Shown here: one piece after another, positions 1 through 9,091 of the stretch
Position numbering within the stretch: the stretch's first letter is position 1
Layout of the letters: each line of letters starts with the position of its first letter
Assembly (NCBI GenBank): GCA_000433175.1
Contig: HF986692.1
Span: 3,101-67,100 of the forward strand
Direction of reading: 5' to 3'
Source of the DNA: Prevotella sp. CAG:1058
GTDB lineage: Bacteria; Bacteroidota; Bacteroidia; Bacteroidales; Bacteroidaceae
DNA length: 64,000 nucleotides
Notes under the pieces: generated by a model
Told to the model about the DNA's origin: nothing
What the model saw: only the letters and a program-made list of their open reading frames with translations
Database searches by the model: none
Translations under genes and position numbers: made by a program

Positions 1-1125
1 GTGGGCGTGAACTGCTGTTCTGACGTCAACCTGGCTGCCGGCATGCTGGTACGTCTCGGCAAGACGACTCCTTACATGATAAGCCTTTACCCCAACGCCG
101 GCATGCCCGACGCATCGGGACACTACAGCCACACGCCCGATATGCTGCAACGCGAGCTGTGGCCGCTGATAGAGTGGCACGTGCTCGACATCGTGGGAGG
201 ATGCTGCGGAACAACCAACGCGCACATAGGGAAGCTCGCCGGAGCCGTAGTTACGGCCGGCGGACTGGCACTTTCGCCACATGCCGCGCAACAGCCTGAT
301 AATGAAGGCGTTGCAAAAGGTAACCTTTCAGCCCTCAATATGCCGTCTTTCAGCGTGCAAAAGGCGGTCTCTGACAAGGCAAAAGACGGCCTTTCAGAAA
401 ACCACGGACACAAGCATGCCGCCGAACCGTGCGAATGCTGCGCCCCGAAGGCGGCAAAAGAGCCGTCGGCGGCCGACGGAGTGTTTGACGCAATACTCGA
501 AGGCAAGGCCGACAAGGCCGTCGAAGCCACCCGCAAGGCGCTCGACGCAGGCACAGCCCCGCAGGACATCATCAACGGACAGATGATACGCGCCATGGGC
601 GAGGTGGGCCAGCGCTTCCAGGACGGCAAGGCATTCGTGCCCCAGCTGCTCATGGCGGGACGCGCCATGAAGGCAGCGCTCGAACTGCTCAAGCCCATGC
701 TGGCCGGCAGCGCGTCGGCGACGATAGGCCGCGTGGTCATAGGTACGGTGAAGGGCGACCTGCACGACATAGGCAAGAACCTCGTGGCGTCGATGCTCGA
801 GGGCAGCGGCTTCGAGGTGGAGAACATCGGAATAGACGTGCCGTCGGACAAGTTTGTCGAGGCGGTAAGGTCGTGCCACGCCGACATTCTCTGCATGTCG
901 GCACTGCTTACCACCACTATGACCTACATGAAAGACGTAATCAAGGCCGTGGAGGACGCCGGACTGCGCGACAAGGTGAAGATAATGGTGGGCGGAGCGC
1001 CCGTAAGCCAGAACTTCGCCGACGAGATAGGCGCCGACGGATACAGCGACAACGCCAACGAGGCGGTGAAGGTGGCGAAGGCATTACTGAAGCCCCTCCC
1101 AACCTCCCCCGTGGGGAGGAGCTGA
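1..1125 (+). CDS. Homocysteine methyltransferase / corrinoid-binding protein, 5'-truncated by window edge
   Basis: The visible 374 residues begin inside a homocysteine S-methyltransferase barrel: a GVNCC Cys site near residue 2 and the GGCCGT zinc-thiolate motif near residue 67. A low-complexity linker follows (about 80-155), then a cobalamin-binding cap helix domain and a Rossmann domain carrying GDLHDIGKN, the DxHxxG motif whose His ligates cobalt. This matches the first and B12 modules of MetH, but the pterin-binding module that normally lies between them is absent, as is the C-terminal activation domain. The GTG at base 1 is not a real start because the barrel needs over 200 more residues. 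I infer methyl transfer from an external methyltransferase, via the corrinoid, to homocysteine. The linker and the last 11 residues are encoded by repeat sequence. Likely partners lie at 8522-10818. Confidence 0.85.
   Translation: MGVNCCSDVNLAAGMLVRLGKTTPYMISLYPNAGMPDASGHYSHTPDMLQRELWPLIEWHVLDIVGGCCGTTNAHIGKLAGAVVTAGGLALSPHAAQQPDNEGVAKGNLSALNMPSFSVQKAVSDKAKDGLSENHGHKHAAEPCECCAPKAAKEPSAADGVFDAILEGKADKAVEATRKALDAGTAPQDIINGQMIRAMGEVGQRFQDGKAFVPQLLMAGRAMKAALELLKPMLAGSASATIGRVVIGTVKGDLHDIGKNLVASMLEGSGFEVENIGIDVPSDKFVEAVRSCHADILCMSALLTTTMTYMKDVIKAVEDAGLRDKVKIMVGGAPVSQNFADEIGADGYSDNANEAVKVAKALLKPLPTSPVGRS
311..396. repeat. Modular palindromic repeat (family A) translated in frame inside a CDS
   Basis: Four short imperfect palindromic units of the GCAAAAGG..CCTTTTGC kind occur in tandem. 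The same kind of unit occurs in intergenic DNA at 11031, 21341, 29946, 33601, 46154 and 56131. Here it is read in frame and encodes most of the linker between the methyltransferase and B12 modules. The peptide GNLSALNMPSF resembles GNLSAAERPSF, read from the 21341 copy. Confidence 0.75.
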
Positions 1126-1213
1126 GTTACCCTCTGCTATTTATAAGAACATTAATAATAAACCAACAAGACAAATCCCTCACTCCCCCTCACGGGGGAG
1201 CCGGAGGGGGCTT
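1090..1213. repeat. Inverted pair of GC-rich REP-like elements (family C)
   Basis: Two related ~36-nt elements lie in opposite orientation at 1090-1126 and 1179-1213. Each contains a CCTCC(C)CCGTG..GGGGAG hairpin core. The first supplies the last codons and the stop of the upstream corrinoid gene. The second ends 9 bases before the symporter start. They may act as REP-type mRNA hairpins between the two genes. Confidence 0.65.
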
Positions 1214-1221
1214 TTACCACC

Positions 1222-2826
1222 ATGACTACACAATCATTACAAGCACTCGACTGGGGCATCCTTGCCGCCTATTTCATCATCCTGCTCGGCATCGGCATAT
1301 GGGCAAGCAGGAAGAGCAAGGAAGGTAGTAGCAAATTCCTGGCCGGCAACTCGCTGCGCTGGCACCACATAGGCTTCTCCATGTGGGGCACCAACGTGGG
1401 CCCGTCGATGCTCATCGCGTCGGCAAGCGCAGGCTTCACCACAGGCATCGTGTCGGGCAACTACGCCTGGTACGCCTTCGTCTTCATAGCCCTGCTGGCC
1501 TTCGTCTTCGCCCCGCGCTACCTGGGCAGCAAGGTGTCGACGCTGCCCGAGTTCATGGGACTGCGCTTCGGACAGTCGACACGCAACATGCTGGCGTGGT
1601 ACACCATAGTGACGATACTCATTTCGTGGCTCGCGCTGACGCTCTTCGCCGGCGGCATCATCATCCGCCAGGTGTTCGGCATGCCCATGTGGATGTCGGC
1701 ATTCCTGCTGCTGGCCATATCGGCATTCTTCACCATGCTCGGCGGACTCAAGGCCGTGGCCTACACCAACGTGTACCAGATGGTGCTGCTCATACTCGTA
1801 TCGGCCACGCTTACCTTCGTGGGCATCTACCGCCTGGGCGGCGACTCGTTCACGGGAGGCGTCTCCGTGCTGGCAAACCCCGACATCGTGCCGTCAAACT
1901 ACTGGAACCTGTTCCAGCCTAACACGGACAAGGACTTCCCCTGGCTGCCCATACTGCTGGGCTACCCCATATCGGGCCTGTGGTTCTGGTGCACCGACCA
2001 GTCTATGGTGCAGCCCGTGCTGGCCGCCAAGGACCTGAGCGAGGGACAGCGCGGAGCCAACTTCACGGGCTGGCTCAAGATACTCGACGTGGCCATCTAC
2101 ATCATTCCGGGCATTGTCTGCTTCGCCCTCGCCAAGACGGGATTCTTCGGCGGCATGACCATCGAGGCCGACAACGCATACATGACGCTCGTGTCGAGCC
2201 TCTTCCCCGTGGGCATGGTGGGCCTCGTATTGGCCGTGCTGACCGCTGCGCTGATAAGCACCATAGGCTCGGCGCTCAACGCCCTTAGCACCGTTTTCAC
2301 CATGGACATATACGTTAAAAACATACGTCCGCAGGCGACCGAGGCCGAAATCTCGCGCACCGGGCGCATAGTGACCATCGTAGGCGCGCTGGTGTCGATA
2401 GTGATAACCGTCGCCGTGGACAACATAAAGGGCATGAACCTCTTCAACGTGTTCCAGTCCGTGCTCAGCTTCATAGCCCCGCCAATGGCGGCGGTGTTCG
2501 TCATGGGCGTGTTCTGGAAGCGCTGCACCACCCTGGCGGCCAACATTACGCTTACCTTCGGCACGATATTCAGCATCGGCACGGGCATTCTCTACCTGTG
2601 GGTTATACCCGGAGCCGCCGAGCAGGTACACTTCATGATGCTGTCGTTCCTCATCTTCGTGGCGCTCGTCATCGAGATGGTGATAGTCAGCCTGAGCAAC
2701 AAGGCAGCCACGGAAAGCACAAGGGTGGTCAAACTCGACGAGAAACCGAAGCGCAGCGTGGTGGTAAGCTGGGTGCTGCTGGCCGTGGTGATGATTGCGC
2801 TTTACATATTCTTCAACGGCAACTGA
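1222..2826 (+). CDS. Sodium:solute symporter (SSS family)
   Basis: This 534-residue polytopic membrane protein has about 13-14 hydrophobic segments and the SSS-family N-terminal pattern, with LDWGILAAYFIILLGIGIW in TM1 followed by a SKFLAGNSLRW loop. The ALISTIGSALNALSTVF segment belongs to the Na+-binding core helix of this family. It would import a small solute with sodium. The family covers sugars, betaine, proline and carboxylates, and the sequence alone does not fix the substrate. It lies 96 bp after the corrinoid gene on the same strand with REP-like hairpins between. Import of a methylated substrate for that system is possible, but a sugar carrier similar to SglT is equally plausible. 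Confidence 0.85.
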   Translation: MTTQSLQALDWGILAAYFIILLGIGIWASRKSKEGSSKFLAGNSLRWHHIGFSMWGTNVGPSMLIASASAGFTTGIVSGNYAWYAFVFIALLAFVFAPRYLGSKVSTLPEFMGLRFGQSTRNMLAWYTIVTILISWLALTLFAGGIIIRQVFGMPMWMSAFLLLAISAFFTMLGGLKAVAYTNVYQMVLLILVSATLTFVGIYRLGGDSFTGGVSVLANPDIVPSNYWNLFQPNTDKDFPWLPILLGYPISGLWFWCTDQSMVQPVLAAKDLSEGQRGANFTGWLKILDVAIYIIPGIVCFALAKTGFFGGMTIEADNAYMTLVSSLFPVGMVGLVLAVLTAALISTIGSALNALSTVFTMDIYVKNIRPQATEAEISRTGRIVTIVGALVSIVITVAVDNIKGMNLFNVFQSVLSFIAPPMAAVFVMGVFWKRCTTLAANITLTFGTIFSIGTGILYLWVIPGAAEQVHFMMLSFLIFVALVIEMVIVSLSNKAATESTRVVKLDEKPKRSVVVSWVLLAVVMIALYIFFNGN

Positions 2827-2864
2827 CACTGATGGCGCGCCGCAATACGCGCGGACAACACACG

Positions 2865-2901
2865 CAAATGCCTCCTTCCATGCCGCGGAAGGAGGCATTT
2901 G
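2865..2901. terminator. Hairpin after symporter gene
   Basis: A perfect 15-bp stem (CAAATGCCTCCTTCC with its complement) closes a 7-nt loop downstream of the symporter stop. There is only a short T stretch afterwards, so termination may be partial. Confidence 0.65.
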
Positions 2902-2980
2902 TGCTTATAAAAGCACCGTTTTTACGTGCCGCGGCGCACGCCTTGACTGCATTTGCAACTTGGTTGCACTGCATAATCGT

Positions 2981-2988
2981 TAAATTTG
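2981..2988 (+). promoter_or_regulatory. Bacteroidota -7 box TAAATTTG for the efflux operon
   Basis: The box matches the TAnnTTTG consensus and lies 31 bases before the adaptor start. A weak CTTGG at about 2959-2963 could serve as the -33 element. Confidence 0.6.
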
Positions 2989-3019
2989 CAGACAAATAAA
3001 CAAGAACAACGACCTTTAT

Positions 3020-4159
3020 ATGAAACACAAAACTCTTATTCTTGCAATGTTCGGGGCTCTCATGGCGGCATCGTGCCACTCCGGACACGACCATGAAGCG
3101 GAAGCCGAAGCGCACGAGGAAAAGGCGCACGAGCATGCCGGCGAAATAGTGATAAGCAGCGAAAAGGCCAAAGCCTCGGGCATAGTGGCCGAGACGGTGG
3201 CGGCAGGCGAGTTCTGCGGTGTAATACCGGCAGGCGGCAAGATACTGGCCGCATCGGGCGACGAGGCAACAGTAGTGGCTACCGTACCCGGCGTGGTGAA
3301 GTTCACGCGCGGACTGACCGAAGGTTCGCCCGTAGGCCGCGGTGCCACGGTGTTCACCATATCGTCGAAGAACCTTCAAGACGACCCCGCACGGCAGGCG
3401 GCCATTGCCTACCGCAAGGCTAAGAGCGAATACGAGCGCGCAGCCAAGCTGGTAAAGGACAGGATAGTAACCCAGAGGGAGTTCAACACGATAAAGTCTG
3501 ACTACGAGTCGGCAAAGATAGCCTACGAGGCATACTCCGGCGGCGGCAAGAGCGGCGGCGGAGTGGCCGTAACGTCGCCCATCGGCGGATACGTGAAGAC
3601 ATGCCTTGTCAAGGAAGGCGACTACGTGGCCGTAGGCCAGCCCATGCTGACCGTCACGCAGACACGCAGCCTGTACCTAAAGGCCAACGTGCCAGAACGT
3701 TACTATCCGCTGCTGGGCACCATAAGTTCGGCCAAGTTCAAGACCGCACACGGCGACCGTGTGTACGACCTTAGGCACATGAACGGACGGCTCGTGGCCA
3801 CGGGCAAGTCGACAGGCGACGGTTCGCCCTACATACCCGTAACCTTCGAGTTCGCCAACCGCGCCGAAGTGATGCCCGGCTCGTTCGTCGAGACATACCT
3901 GCTCACCTCGCCCCGCCAGGGCGTCGTCAGCGTTCCGGTGTCTGCATTGACCGACGAACAGGGCGTAAACTACGTCTATGTGCAGACCGACGCCACGTGT
4001 TATGAGAAACGCGAGGTGCACATCGGCGAGACCGACGGCGAGCGCGTTGAGATTAAACACGGACTGAAAGGCGGCGAAAAGGTAGTAACCAAGGGCGCCA
4101 TGCAGGTAAGGCTGGCATCCGCATCGACAGCCATACCGGCACATTCGCACAACCATTAA
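3020..4159 (+). CDS. RND efflux periplasmic adaptor (HlyD/CusB family) lipoprotein
   Basis: This is the membrane-fusion subunit linking the inner-membrane RND pump to the outer-membrane channel. The 379 residues start with a lipoprotein signal (lipobox ending MAASC) and a His/Glu-rich stretch (HSGHDHEAEAEAHEEKAHEH). A split lipoyl/barrel-sandwich domain surrounds a coiled-coil hairpin at about 125-180, and beta-barrel and membrane-proximal domains follow. The C-terminus is again His-rich (HSHNH). Histidine at both ends points to metal binding, as in CusB/CzcB-type adaptors. It is first of three genes with 57-bp and 20-bp gaps. Confidence 0.88.
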   Translation: MKHKTLILAMFGALMAASCHSGHDHEAEAEAHEEKAHEHAGEIVISSEKAKASGIVAETVAAGEFCGVIPAGGKILAASGDEATVVATVPGVVKFTRGLTEGSPVGRGATVFTISSKNLQDDPARQAAIAYRKAKSEYERAAKLVKDRIVTQREFNTIKSDYESAKIAYEAYSGGGKSGGGVAVTSPIGGYVKTCLVKEGDYVAVGQPMLTVTQTRSLYLKANVPERYYPLLGTISSAKFKTAHGDRVYDLRHMNGRLVATGKSTGDGSPYIPVTFEFANRAEVMPGSFVETYLLTSPRQGVVSVPVSALTDEQGVNYVYVQTDATCYEKREVHIGETDGERVEIKHGLKGGEKVVTKGAMQVRLASASTAIPAHSHNH

Positions 4160-4216
4160 TACGGCACAGGCATGCATACGCAGGCATGGCGCCTAACACT
4201 GTAAACACTCGAAACA

Positions 4217-7200
4217 ATGCTTAACAAGATAATTCATTTCTCATTGCACAACCGCCTGCTCATCCTCGTGGCGGCTGTGCTGCTCACCGTGGGCGGAATA
4301 TACATCACGGGGCAGACCGAAGTCGACGTCTTCCCCGACCTCAACGCGCCAACGGTGGTAGTAATGACCGAAGCCAACGGCATGGCGGCAGAAGAAGTGG
4401 AGCAGCTCGTGACGTTCCCCATAGAGACGGCTGTCAACGGCGCCACACACGTACGCCGCGTACGCTCGTCGTCGGCGACGGGTTTCTCGGTGGTGTGGGT
4501 CGAGTTCGACTGGGACACTGACATCTACCTGGCGCGCCAGATAGTGTCGGAGAAGCTCGCGGCGGTGACCGAGACGCTTCCCGAGAACGTGGGCAAGCCT
4601 ACACTGGGCCCGCAGTCGTCGATACTCGGAGAAGTACTCATCGTCGGACTTACGGCCGACAGCACCTCGATGATGGACCTGCGCACCCTGGCCGACTGGA
4701 CCATACGCCCCAGGCTTATGTCAACGGGCGGCGTGTCGCAGGTGGCCGTGCTCGGCGGCGACATCAAGGAATACCAGATACTGCTGCATCCGGGACGCAT
4801 GGCGCACTACGGAGTGACGCTGGGCGAGGTCATGGCTGTCACCGACCAGATGAACCGCAACACCAACGGAGGCGTAATCTACGAGTACGGCAACGAATAC
4901 ATTGTGCGCGGAGTGGTGTCGACCACCGAGGTGGAGAAGATGGCCGACGCCGTAGTCAAGAGCGTTAACGGCGACGCAGTGACGCTGGGCGACGTGGCCG
5001 ACGTGCAGGTTGGCAGCCAGGTGCCGCGCCTCGGACTGGCGTCGGAAAAGGGCAAGCCGGCCGTCCTGCTGACGGTGACCAAGCAGCCCGACACCGGCAC
5101 CATCGAACTTACCGAACGGTTGGAGGCCGCACTCAAGGACTTGAAGAAGAACATGCCTGCCGACGTGCATGTGTCGACCGACATTTTCCGCCAGTCGCGC
5201 TTCATTGAAAGCTCGGTGAAGAACGTCGAACACTCGCTCTACGAAGGCGCGATATTCGTCGTAATAGTGCTGTTCCTCTTCCTAGCAAACGTCCGCACCA
5301 CTGTAATATCGCTAATCACGCTGCCCATCTCGCTGCTCATCTCGCTCATAGTGCTTAACTATTTCGGCATGAGCGTCAACACGATGAGCCTCGGCGGACT
5401 GGCAATCGCAATCGGTTCGCTGGTCGACGACGCGATAGTAGACGTGGAGAACGTATGGAAACACTTGCGCGAGAACCGCGCACTGCCCAAGGACGAGCGC
5501 CTGCCCATGCTCGACGTGGTGTTCAATGCGTCGCGCGAGGTGCGCATGCCGATACTCAACTCCACGGCGATAATCATCGTCAGCTTCATTCCCCTGTTTT
5601 ATCTCAGCGGCATGGAAGGCCGCATGCTCATACCGCTCGGCGTGGCATTCATCGTCGCCCTGGTAGCTTCGACCATCGTTGCGCTGACGCTCACGCCCGT
5701 ACTTTGCAGCTACCTGCTCGGCGGCAAGCATGAAGACAAGGTGCCGAAGGAAGCCTTCGTGGCCGCATGGCTAAAGAAACACTATGAGCGTTGGCTCGTG
5801 TGGGCGCTCGACCACAAGCGTCCCGTGGTGCTGACGACGGCCGCGCTGTTCGTAGCCGCACTCGGACTGTTCTTCACCTTGGGGCACAGCTTCCTGCCTA
5901 AGTTCAACGAAGGCTCGTTCACAATCAACATAAGCTCCATGCCGGGCATATCGCTCGAGGAGTCTGACCGCATCGGACGGCGCGCCGAAGAAATCCTCCT
6001 GTCGATTCCCGAAATACAGACCGTGGCCCGAAAGACCGGCCGCGCCGAGCTCGACGAGCACGCCCTGGGCGTTAACGTGTCGGAAATAGAGGCGCCGTTC
6101 GAGCTGAAAGACCGCTCGCACGAGGAGCTTCTTGACGACGTGCGCCACAAACTCTCCGTAATATCTGGCGCCAACATCGAGATAGGCCAGCCCATAAGCC
6201 ACCGCATCGACGCAATGCTGAGCGGCACGCAGGCCGGCATCGCCATCAAGCTCTTCGGCGACGACCTCAACAAGATGTTCGAGCTGGGCAACCAGATAAA
6301 GGACGCCATAGCCGACGTGGACGGCATTGCAGACCTCAACGTGGAGCAGCAGGTGGAGCGTCCGGAGCTTGAAATCAAGCCGAAACGCGAGATGCTGAAG
6401 ATGTACGGCATACCGTTGGCCGACTTCAACACGTTCGTCCGCGTCAACATGGCAGGCGAAACGGTGTCGCAGGTGTACGAGAAGGGCGGCAGCTTCAACC
6501 TCGTGGTGCGTGCTGCAGAGCACGACCGCTGCGACATGGAGCGCATTCGCGACCTCATGATAGACACTCCCGACGGACGGAAGATACCGCTTGCCAACGT
6601 GGCCGAGGTGACTTCGGCAATGGGACCGAACACCATCAACCGCGAGAACGTTAAGCGCAAGATAGTAATCTCTGCCAACGCGAGCGGCAGGGACATGCGA
6701 AGCGTAGTCAACGACATACAAAAGCGTGTAGCCGAGAAGGTCGAAATGCCCGAAGGTTACCACGTGGAATACGGCGGACAGTTCGAGAGCGAGCAGTCGG
6801 CCAGCCGCACACTGACGCTCGCCTCGGTGCTGAGCATCATCGTAATCTTCCTCCTTCTCTACATGCAGTTCAAGAACGCGCTCGAAAGCGCGGTAATACT
6901 CATCAACCTGCCGCTGGCACTTATCGGCGGCGTGTTCACCCTCGTATGCACCACGGGCGAAATAAGCATTCCTGCGATAATAGGCTTCATCTCGCTGTTC
7001 GGCATCGCCACGCGCAACGGCATGCTGCTGATAAACCGCTACAACATGCTGCGCGGCGAAAAGGAAACGCCGCTCCGCGAGTGCATCGTACACGGTTCGC
7101 TCGACCGTCTTAACCCCATCCTCATGACGGCCCTTTGCTCGGCGCTCGCCCTTATACCGCTGGCGCTGCGCGGAAGCCTGCCAGGCAACGAGATACAAAG

Positions 7201-7309
7201 CCCCATGGCGAAGGTCATCCTGGGCGGTCTGCTCACGTCGACGTTCCTCAACGGTTTCATTATCCCTATCGTCTACGAGTGGATGAACAAGAAGAAAATA
7301 GTGAAATAG
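4217..7309 (+). CDS. RND heavy-metal efflux pump, CzcA/CusA family
   Basis: The 1030-residue inner-membrane proton-driven antiporter has the RND layout: a TM helix, a large periplasmic loop with pore and docking subdomains, TM2-6, a second loop and TM8-12. TM4 carries LAIAIGSLVDDAIVDVEN, with the acidic pair used for proton relay in the HME subfamily. The length fits CusA/CzcA (about 1040). Flanked by its adaptor and TolC-like channel, it should expel divalent or monovalent metal ions from the periplasm. The metal cannot be named from the sequence. Confidence 0.92.
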   Translation: MLNKIIHFSLHNRLLILVAAVLLTVGGIYITGQTEVDVFPDLNAPTVVVMTEANGMAAEEVEQLVTFPIETAVNGATHVRRVRSSSATGFSVVWVEFDWDTDIYLARQIVSEKLAAVTETLPENVGKPTLGPQSSILGEVLIVGLTADSTSMMDLRTLADWTIRPRLMSTGGVSQVAVLGGDIKEYQILLHPGRMAHYGVTLGEVMAVTDQMNRNTNGGVIYEYGNEYIVRGVVSTTEVEKMADAVVKSVNGDAVTLGDVADVQVGSQVPRLGLASEKGKPAVLLTVTKQPDTGTIELTERLEAALKDLKKNMPADVHVSTDIFRQSRFIESSVKNVEHSLYEGAIFVVIVLFLFLANVRTTVISLITLPISLLISLIVLNYFGMSVNTMSLGGLAIAIGSLVDDAIVDVENVWKHLRENRALPKDERLPMLDVVFNASREVRMPILNSTAIIIVSFIPLFYLSGMEGRMLIPLGVAFIVALVASTIVALTLTPVLCSYLLGGKHEDKVPKEAFVAAWLKKHYERWLVWALDHKRPVVLTTAALFVAALGLFFTLGHSFLPKFNEGSFTINISSMPGISLEESDRIGRRAEEILLSIPEIQTVARKTGRAELDEHALGVNVSEIEAPFELKDRSHEELLDDVRHKLSVISGANIEIGQPISHRIDAMLSGTQAGIAIKLFGDDLNKMFELGNQIKDAIADVDGIADLNVEQQVERPELEIKPKREMLKMYGIPLADFNTFVRVNMAGETVSQVYEKGGSFNLVVRAAEHDRCDMERIRDLMIDTPDGRKIPLANVAEVTSAMGPNTINRENVKRKIVISANASGRDMRSVVNDIQKRVAEKVEMPEGYHVEYGGQFESEQSASRTLTLASVLSIIVIFLLLYMQFKNALESAVILINLPLALIGGVFTLVCTTGEISIPAIIGFISLFGIATRNGMLLINRYNMLRGEKETPLRECIVHGSLDRLNPILMTALCSALALIPLALRGSLPGNEIQSPMAKVILGGLLTSTFLNGFIIPIVYEWMNKKKIVK

Positions 7310-7329
7310 ACATTAAAGCACAAGGCAAG

Positions 7330-8499
7330 ATGAAATCAACCATAATGACAATAGCCGCCCTCGCCCTCGCGGCAAGCGTGCAGGCGCAGACCATAGGCGA
7401 CGTACTGAAGAGCGTGGAACAGAACAACATGGAGCTGCAGGCAATGCTGAAAGGCAACGAGGCGGCCGACCTGGAGACGCGCAGGGAGAACTACCTGGAA
7501 GACCCTTCGATGGAATACAGCCCGTTTTTCAACAATGACGCAAGGGGAATGGCAAGCTCGGAGCTTGTAGTCAAGCAGGGTTTCGACTTCCCCACCCTGT
7601 ACGGGGCGCGTAGCAAGGCTGCGAAACTGCAGAGCGGAGTGCGCGAACTGGAGTACCGCACGGCACGCCGCGACCTGCTGCTGCAGGCCAAAAACATCTG
7701 CCTCGACCTTGTACACCTTGACAAGCAGAAGGCGATACTGGCCGAGCGGCGCAAGAACGCCGACGAACTGTTGGCAATGTTCACCGAGAAATACGACAAC
7801 GGCGACGCCACTTCGCTCGAACTGAACAAGATAAAAATGGAGCGCATGAACCTTGCAACGGAGCTTACGCAGGCCGAGACGGCGCGCGCCGAGGCGCTGA
7901 GCCAGCTATGCGCGCTCAACGGCGGCAAGCCCATAGACCTCGGCACGGCCGAATATCCCGCCCTGCCCGACGCCGGCACGGCAGCCCTGTACGAGCAGGC
8001 GGTAAGCTCGGACGTTACGGTCATGGCGGCGCAGGCATCAGTCAAGGCAGCCGAACAGGACATAAAGGTGAACAAACAGAGCTGGATACCTAAACTGGAG
8101 GTGGGCTACCGCCGCAACACCGACGGCCGCGACGCGAGCAACGGCTTCCTCATAGGCGGCTCGATACCCCTGTTCTCAAGCAAGAACAAGGTGAAGACGG
8201 CCAAGGCGCGGCACACCGAGGCGCGCATGAGGCAGACCGAGGCGGCGATAAAGGCCGAAAGCTCGGCTCGTGCGCTGATAGACAAGATGGACCGCCTCGA
8301 CGCCGTCATGAAGGCCTACGACGTGCCGTTGATGCGCCAGACGCTGTCGCTGCTGCGCACGGCGGTAGAGAACGGCCAGATATCGGTGACCGACTACTAC
8401 GTGGAGGCGGACAACGTGTACCGCAACCTGCTTGCCTACATGGACGTGGAGAGGCAGTACCACGGCGTGGTGGCAGACATAACGAAAAACGGGCTGTAA
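7330..8499 (+). CDS. Outer-membrane efflux channel (TolC/CusC family)
   Basis: The 389-residue protein starts at 7330 with a clear signal peptide (MKSTIMTIAALALAASVQA, then Q). An in-frame upstream Met at 7135 would lie inside the pump gene and was rejected. The rest is the TolC-type alternation of long amphipathic helices and beta-strand pairs in two similar halves. It would form the trimeric exit duct of the CusCBA-like complex encoded directly upstream. It is the last gene of the operon, and its stop codon lies within a terminator stem. Confidence 0.85.
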   Translation: MKSTIMTIAALALAASVQAQTIGDVLKSVEQNNMELQAMLKGNEAADLETRRENYLEDPSMEYSPFFNNDARGMASSELVVKQGFDFPTLYGARSKAAKLQSGVRELEYRTARRDLLLQAKNICLDLVHLDKQKAILAERRKNADELLAMFTEKYDNGDATSLELNKIKMERMNLATELTQAETARAEALSQLCALNGGKPIDLGTAEYPALPDAGTAALYEQAVSSDVTVMAAQASVKAAEQDIKVNKQSWIPKLEVGYRRNTDGRDASNGFLIGGSIPLFSSKNKVKTAKARHTEARMRQTEAAIKAESSARALIDKMDRLDAVMKAYDVPLMRQTLSLLRTAVENGQISVTDYYVEADNVYRNLLAYMDVERQYHGVVADITKNGL

Positions 8500-8520
8500 T
8501 CATACAGCCCGTTTTTCGTT
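8481..8520. terminator. Bidirectional intrinsic terminator
   Basis: A perfect 18-bp stem with a 4-nt loop, A-rich on one side and T-rich on the other, sits between the convergent efflux and nitroreductase genes. It overlaps the stop codon of the channel gene, so it can stop transcription from both sides. Confidence 0.93.
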
Positions 8521-8521
8521 A

Positions 8522-9049
8522 TCATTCAACAAACCTTACATAATCCTCCTTGCGTGGGGCGGCGTCCCTGACGGCGCCTTCGGCGGCATAACCCAGCACG
8601 CAGTGGCCTATGCCCTCGTAGTCGCCCTCGATGCCCCAGTCGCGCAACAGGGCCTTGCCCTCGTCGCTGTCGAACACCTCCTTGGCGCGGTGTATCCAGC
8701 AGCTGCCCAGCCCCAGGGCGTGGGCGGCGTTCATAAGGTTGCCCATTACGAGCGAACCGTCATACAGGTAAGTGGGGCGGCTCCTGTCGGCAAGCACCAC
8801 GAGCACGACCGGTGCGCCGTAGAACGGGTCGGTGTTTGTGCCCAGCACGGCGGCGTTGAGCTCCGACAGACGGTCGCGCACGGCCTTAGAGGTAACTGCC
8901 ACTATCAGCGGCGACTGCGCGCCGCGGCCCGTCGGGGCGTAAGTACCGGCCTCGGCCACGGCCTCGACAAGGCTGCGTGCGGGCATCCTGTCAGGAACGA
9001 AGGCGCGCACGCTGCGGCGCGTCTTCATGTTTTCCATAACTTCGTTCAT
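8522..9049 (-). CDS. Nitroreductase-family FMN oxidoreductase
   Basis: The 175 residues show the nitroreductase fold signature: an N-terminal RRSVRAF phosphate-binding motif, AGTYAPTGRGAQS, and a GLGSCWIH segment in the FMN/dimer core. It belongs to the small, ~170-residue subfamily that reduces diverse substrates with NAD(P)H. It is third in an apparent operon behind a UroD-fold methyltransferase and a cobalamin-reactivation domain (42-bp gap), with an AAAAAGGA ribosome site. I infer it could feed electrons for reduction of cob(II)alamin, but a generic oxidoreductase role is as likely. It is shorter than BluB and lacks clear BluB features. Confidence 0.85.
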   Translation of the reverse strand: MNEVMENMKTRRSVRAFVPDRMPARSLVEAVAEAGTYAPTGRGAQSPLIVAVTSKAVRDRLSELNAAVLGTNTDPFYGAPVVLVVLADRSRPTYLYDGSLVMGNLMNAAHALGLGSCWIHRAKEVFDSDEGKALLRDWGIEGDYEGIGHCVLGYAAEGAVRDAAPRKEDYVRFVE

Positions 9050-9091
9050 ATTATTTCCTTTTTAAAAGTTTATCGTCAACATCCGGGCGGC

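Noticed and set aside
1-3. GTG at base 1 as the start of the corrinoid gene
   Set aside because: The homocysteine methyltransferase barrel is entered near its C-terminal third, so the gene continues upstream of the window.
1894-2898. Long minus-strand ORF opposite the symporter
   Set aside because: It is a composition shadow of the real gene, rich in His, Tyr, Arg and Val, with no domain. The same holds for the minus-strand ORF at 5771-7198 and plus-strand ORFs at 9754-10908, 34788-35573 and 42851-44089.
8522-9049. BluB (lower cobamide ligand synthesis) instead of a plain nitroreductase
   Set aside because: The protein is only 175 residues and lacks clear BluB features, although the corrinoid context made it tempting.
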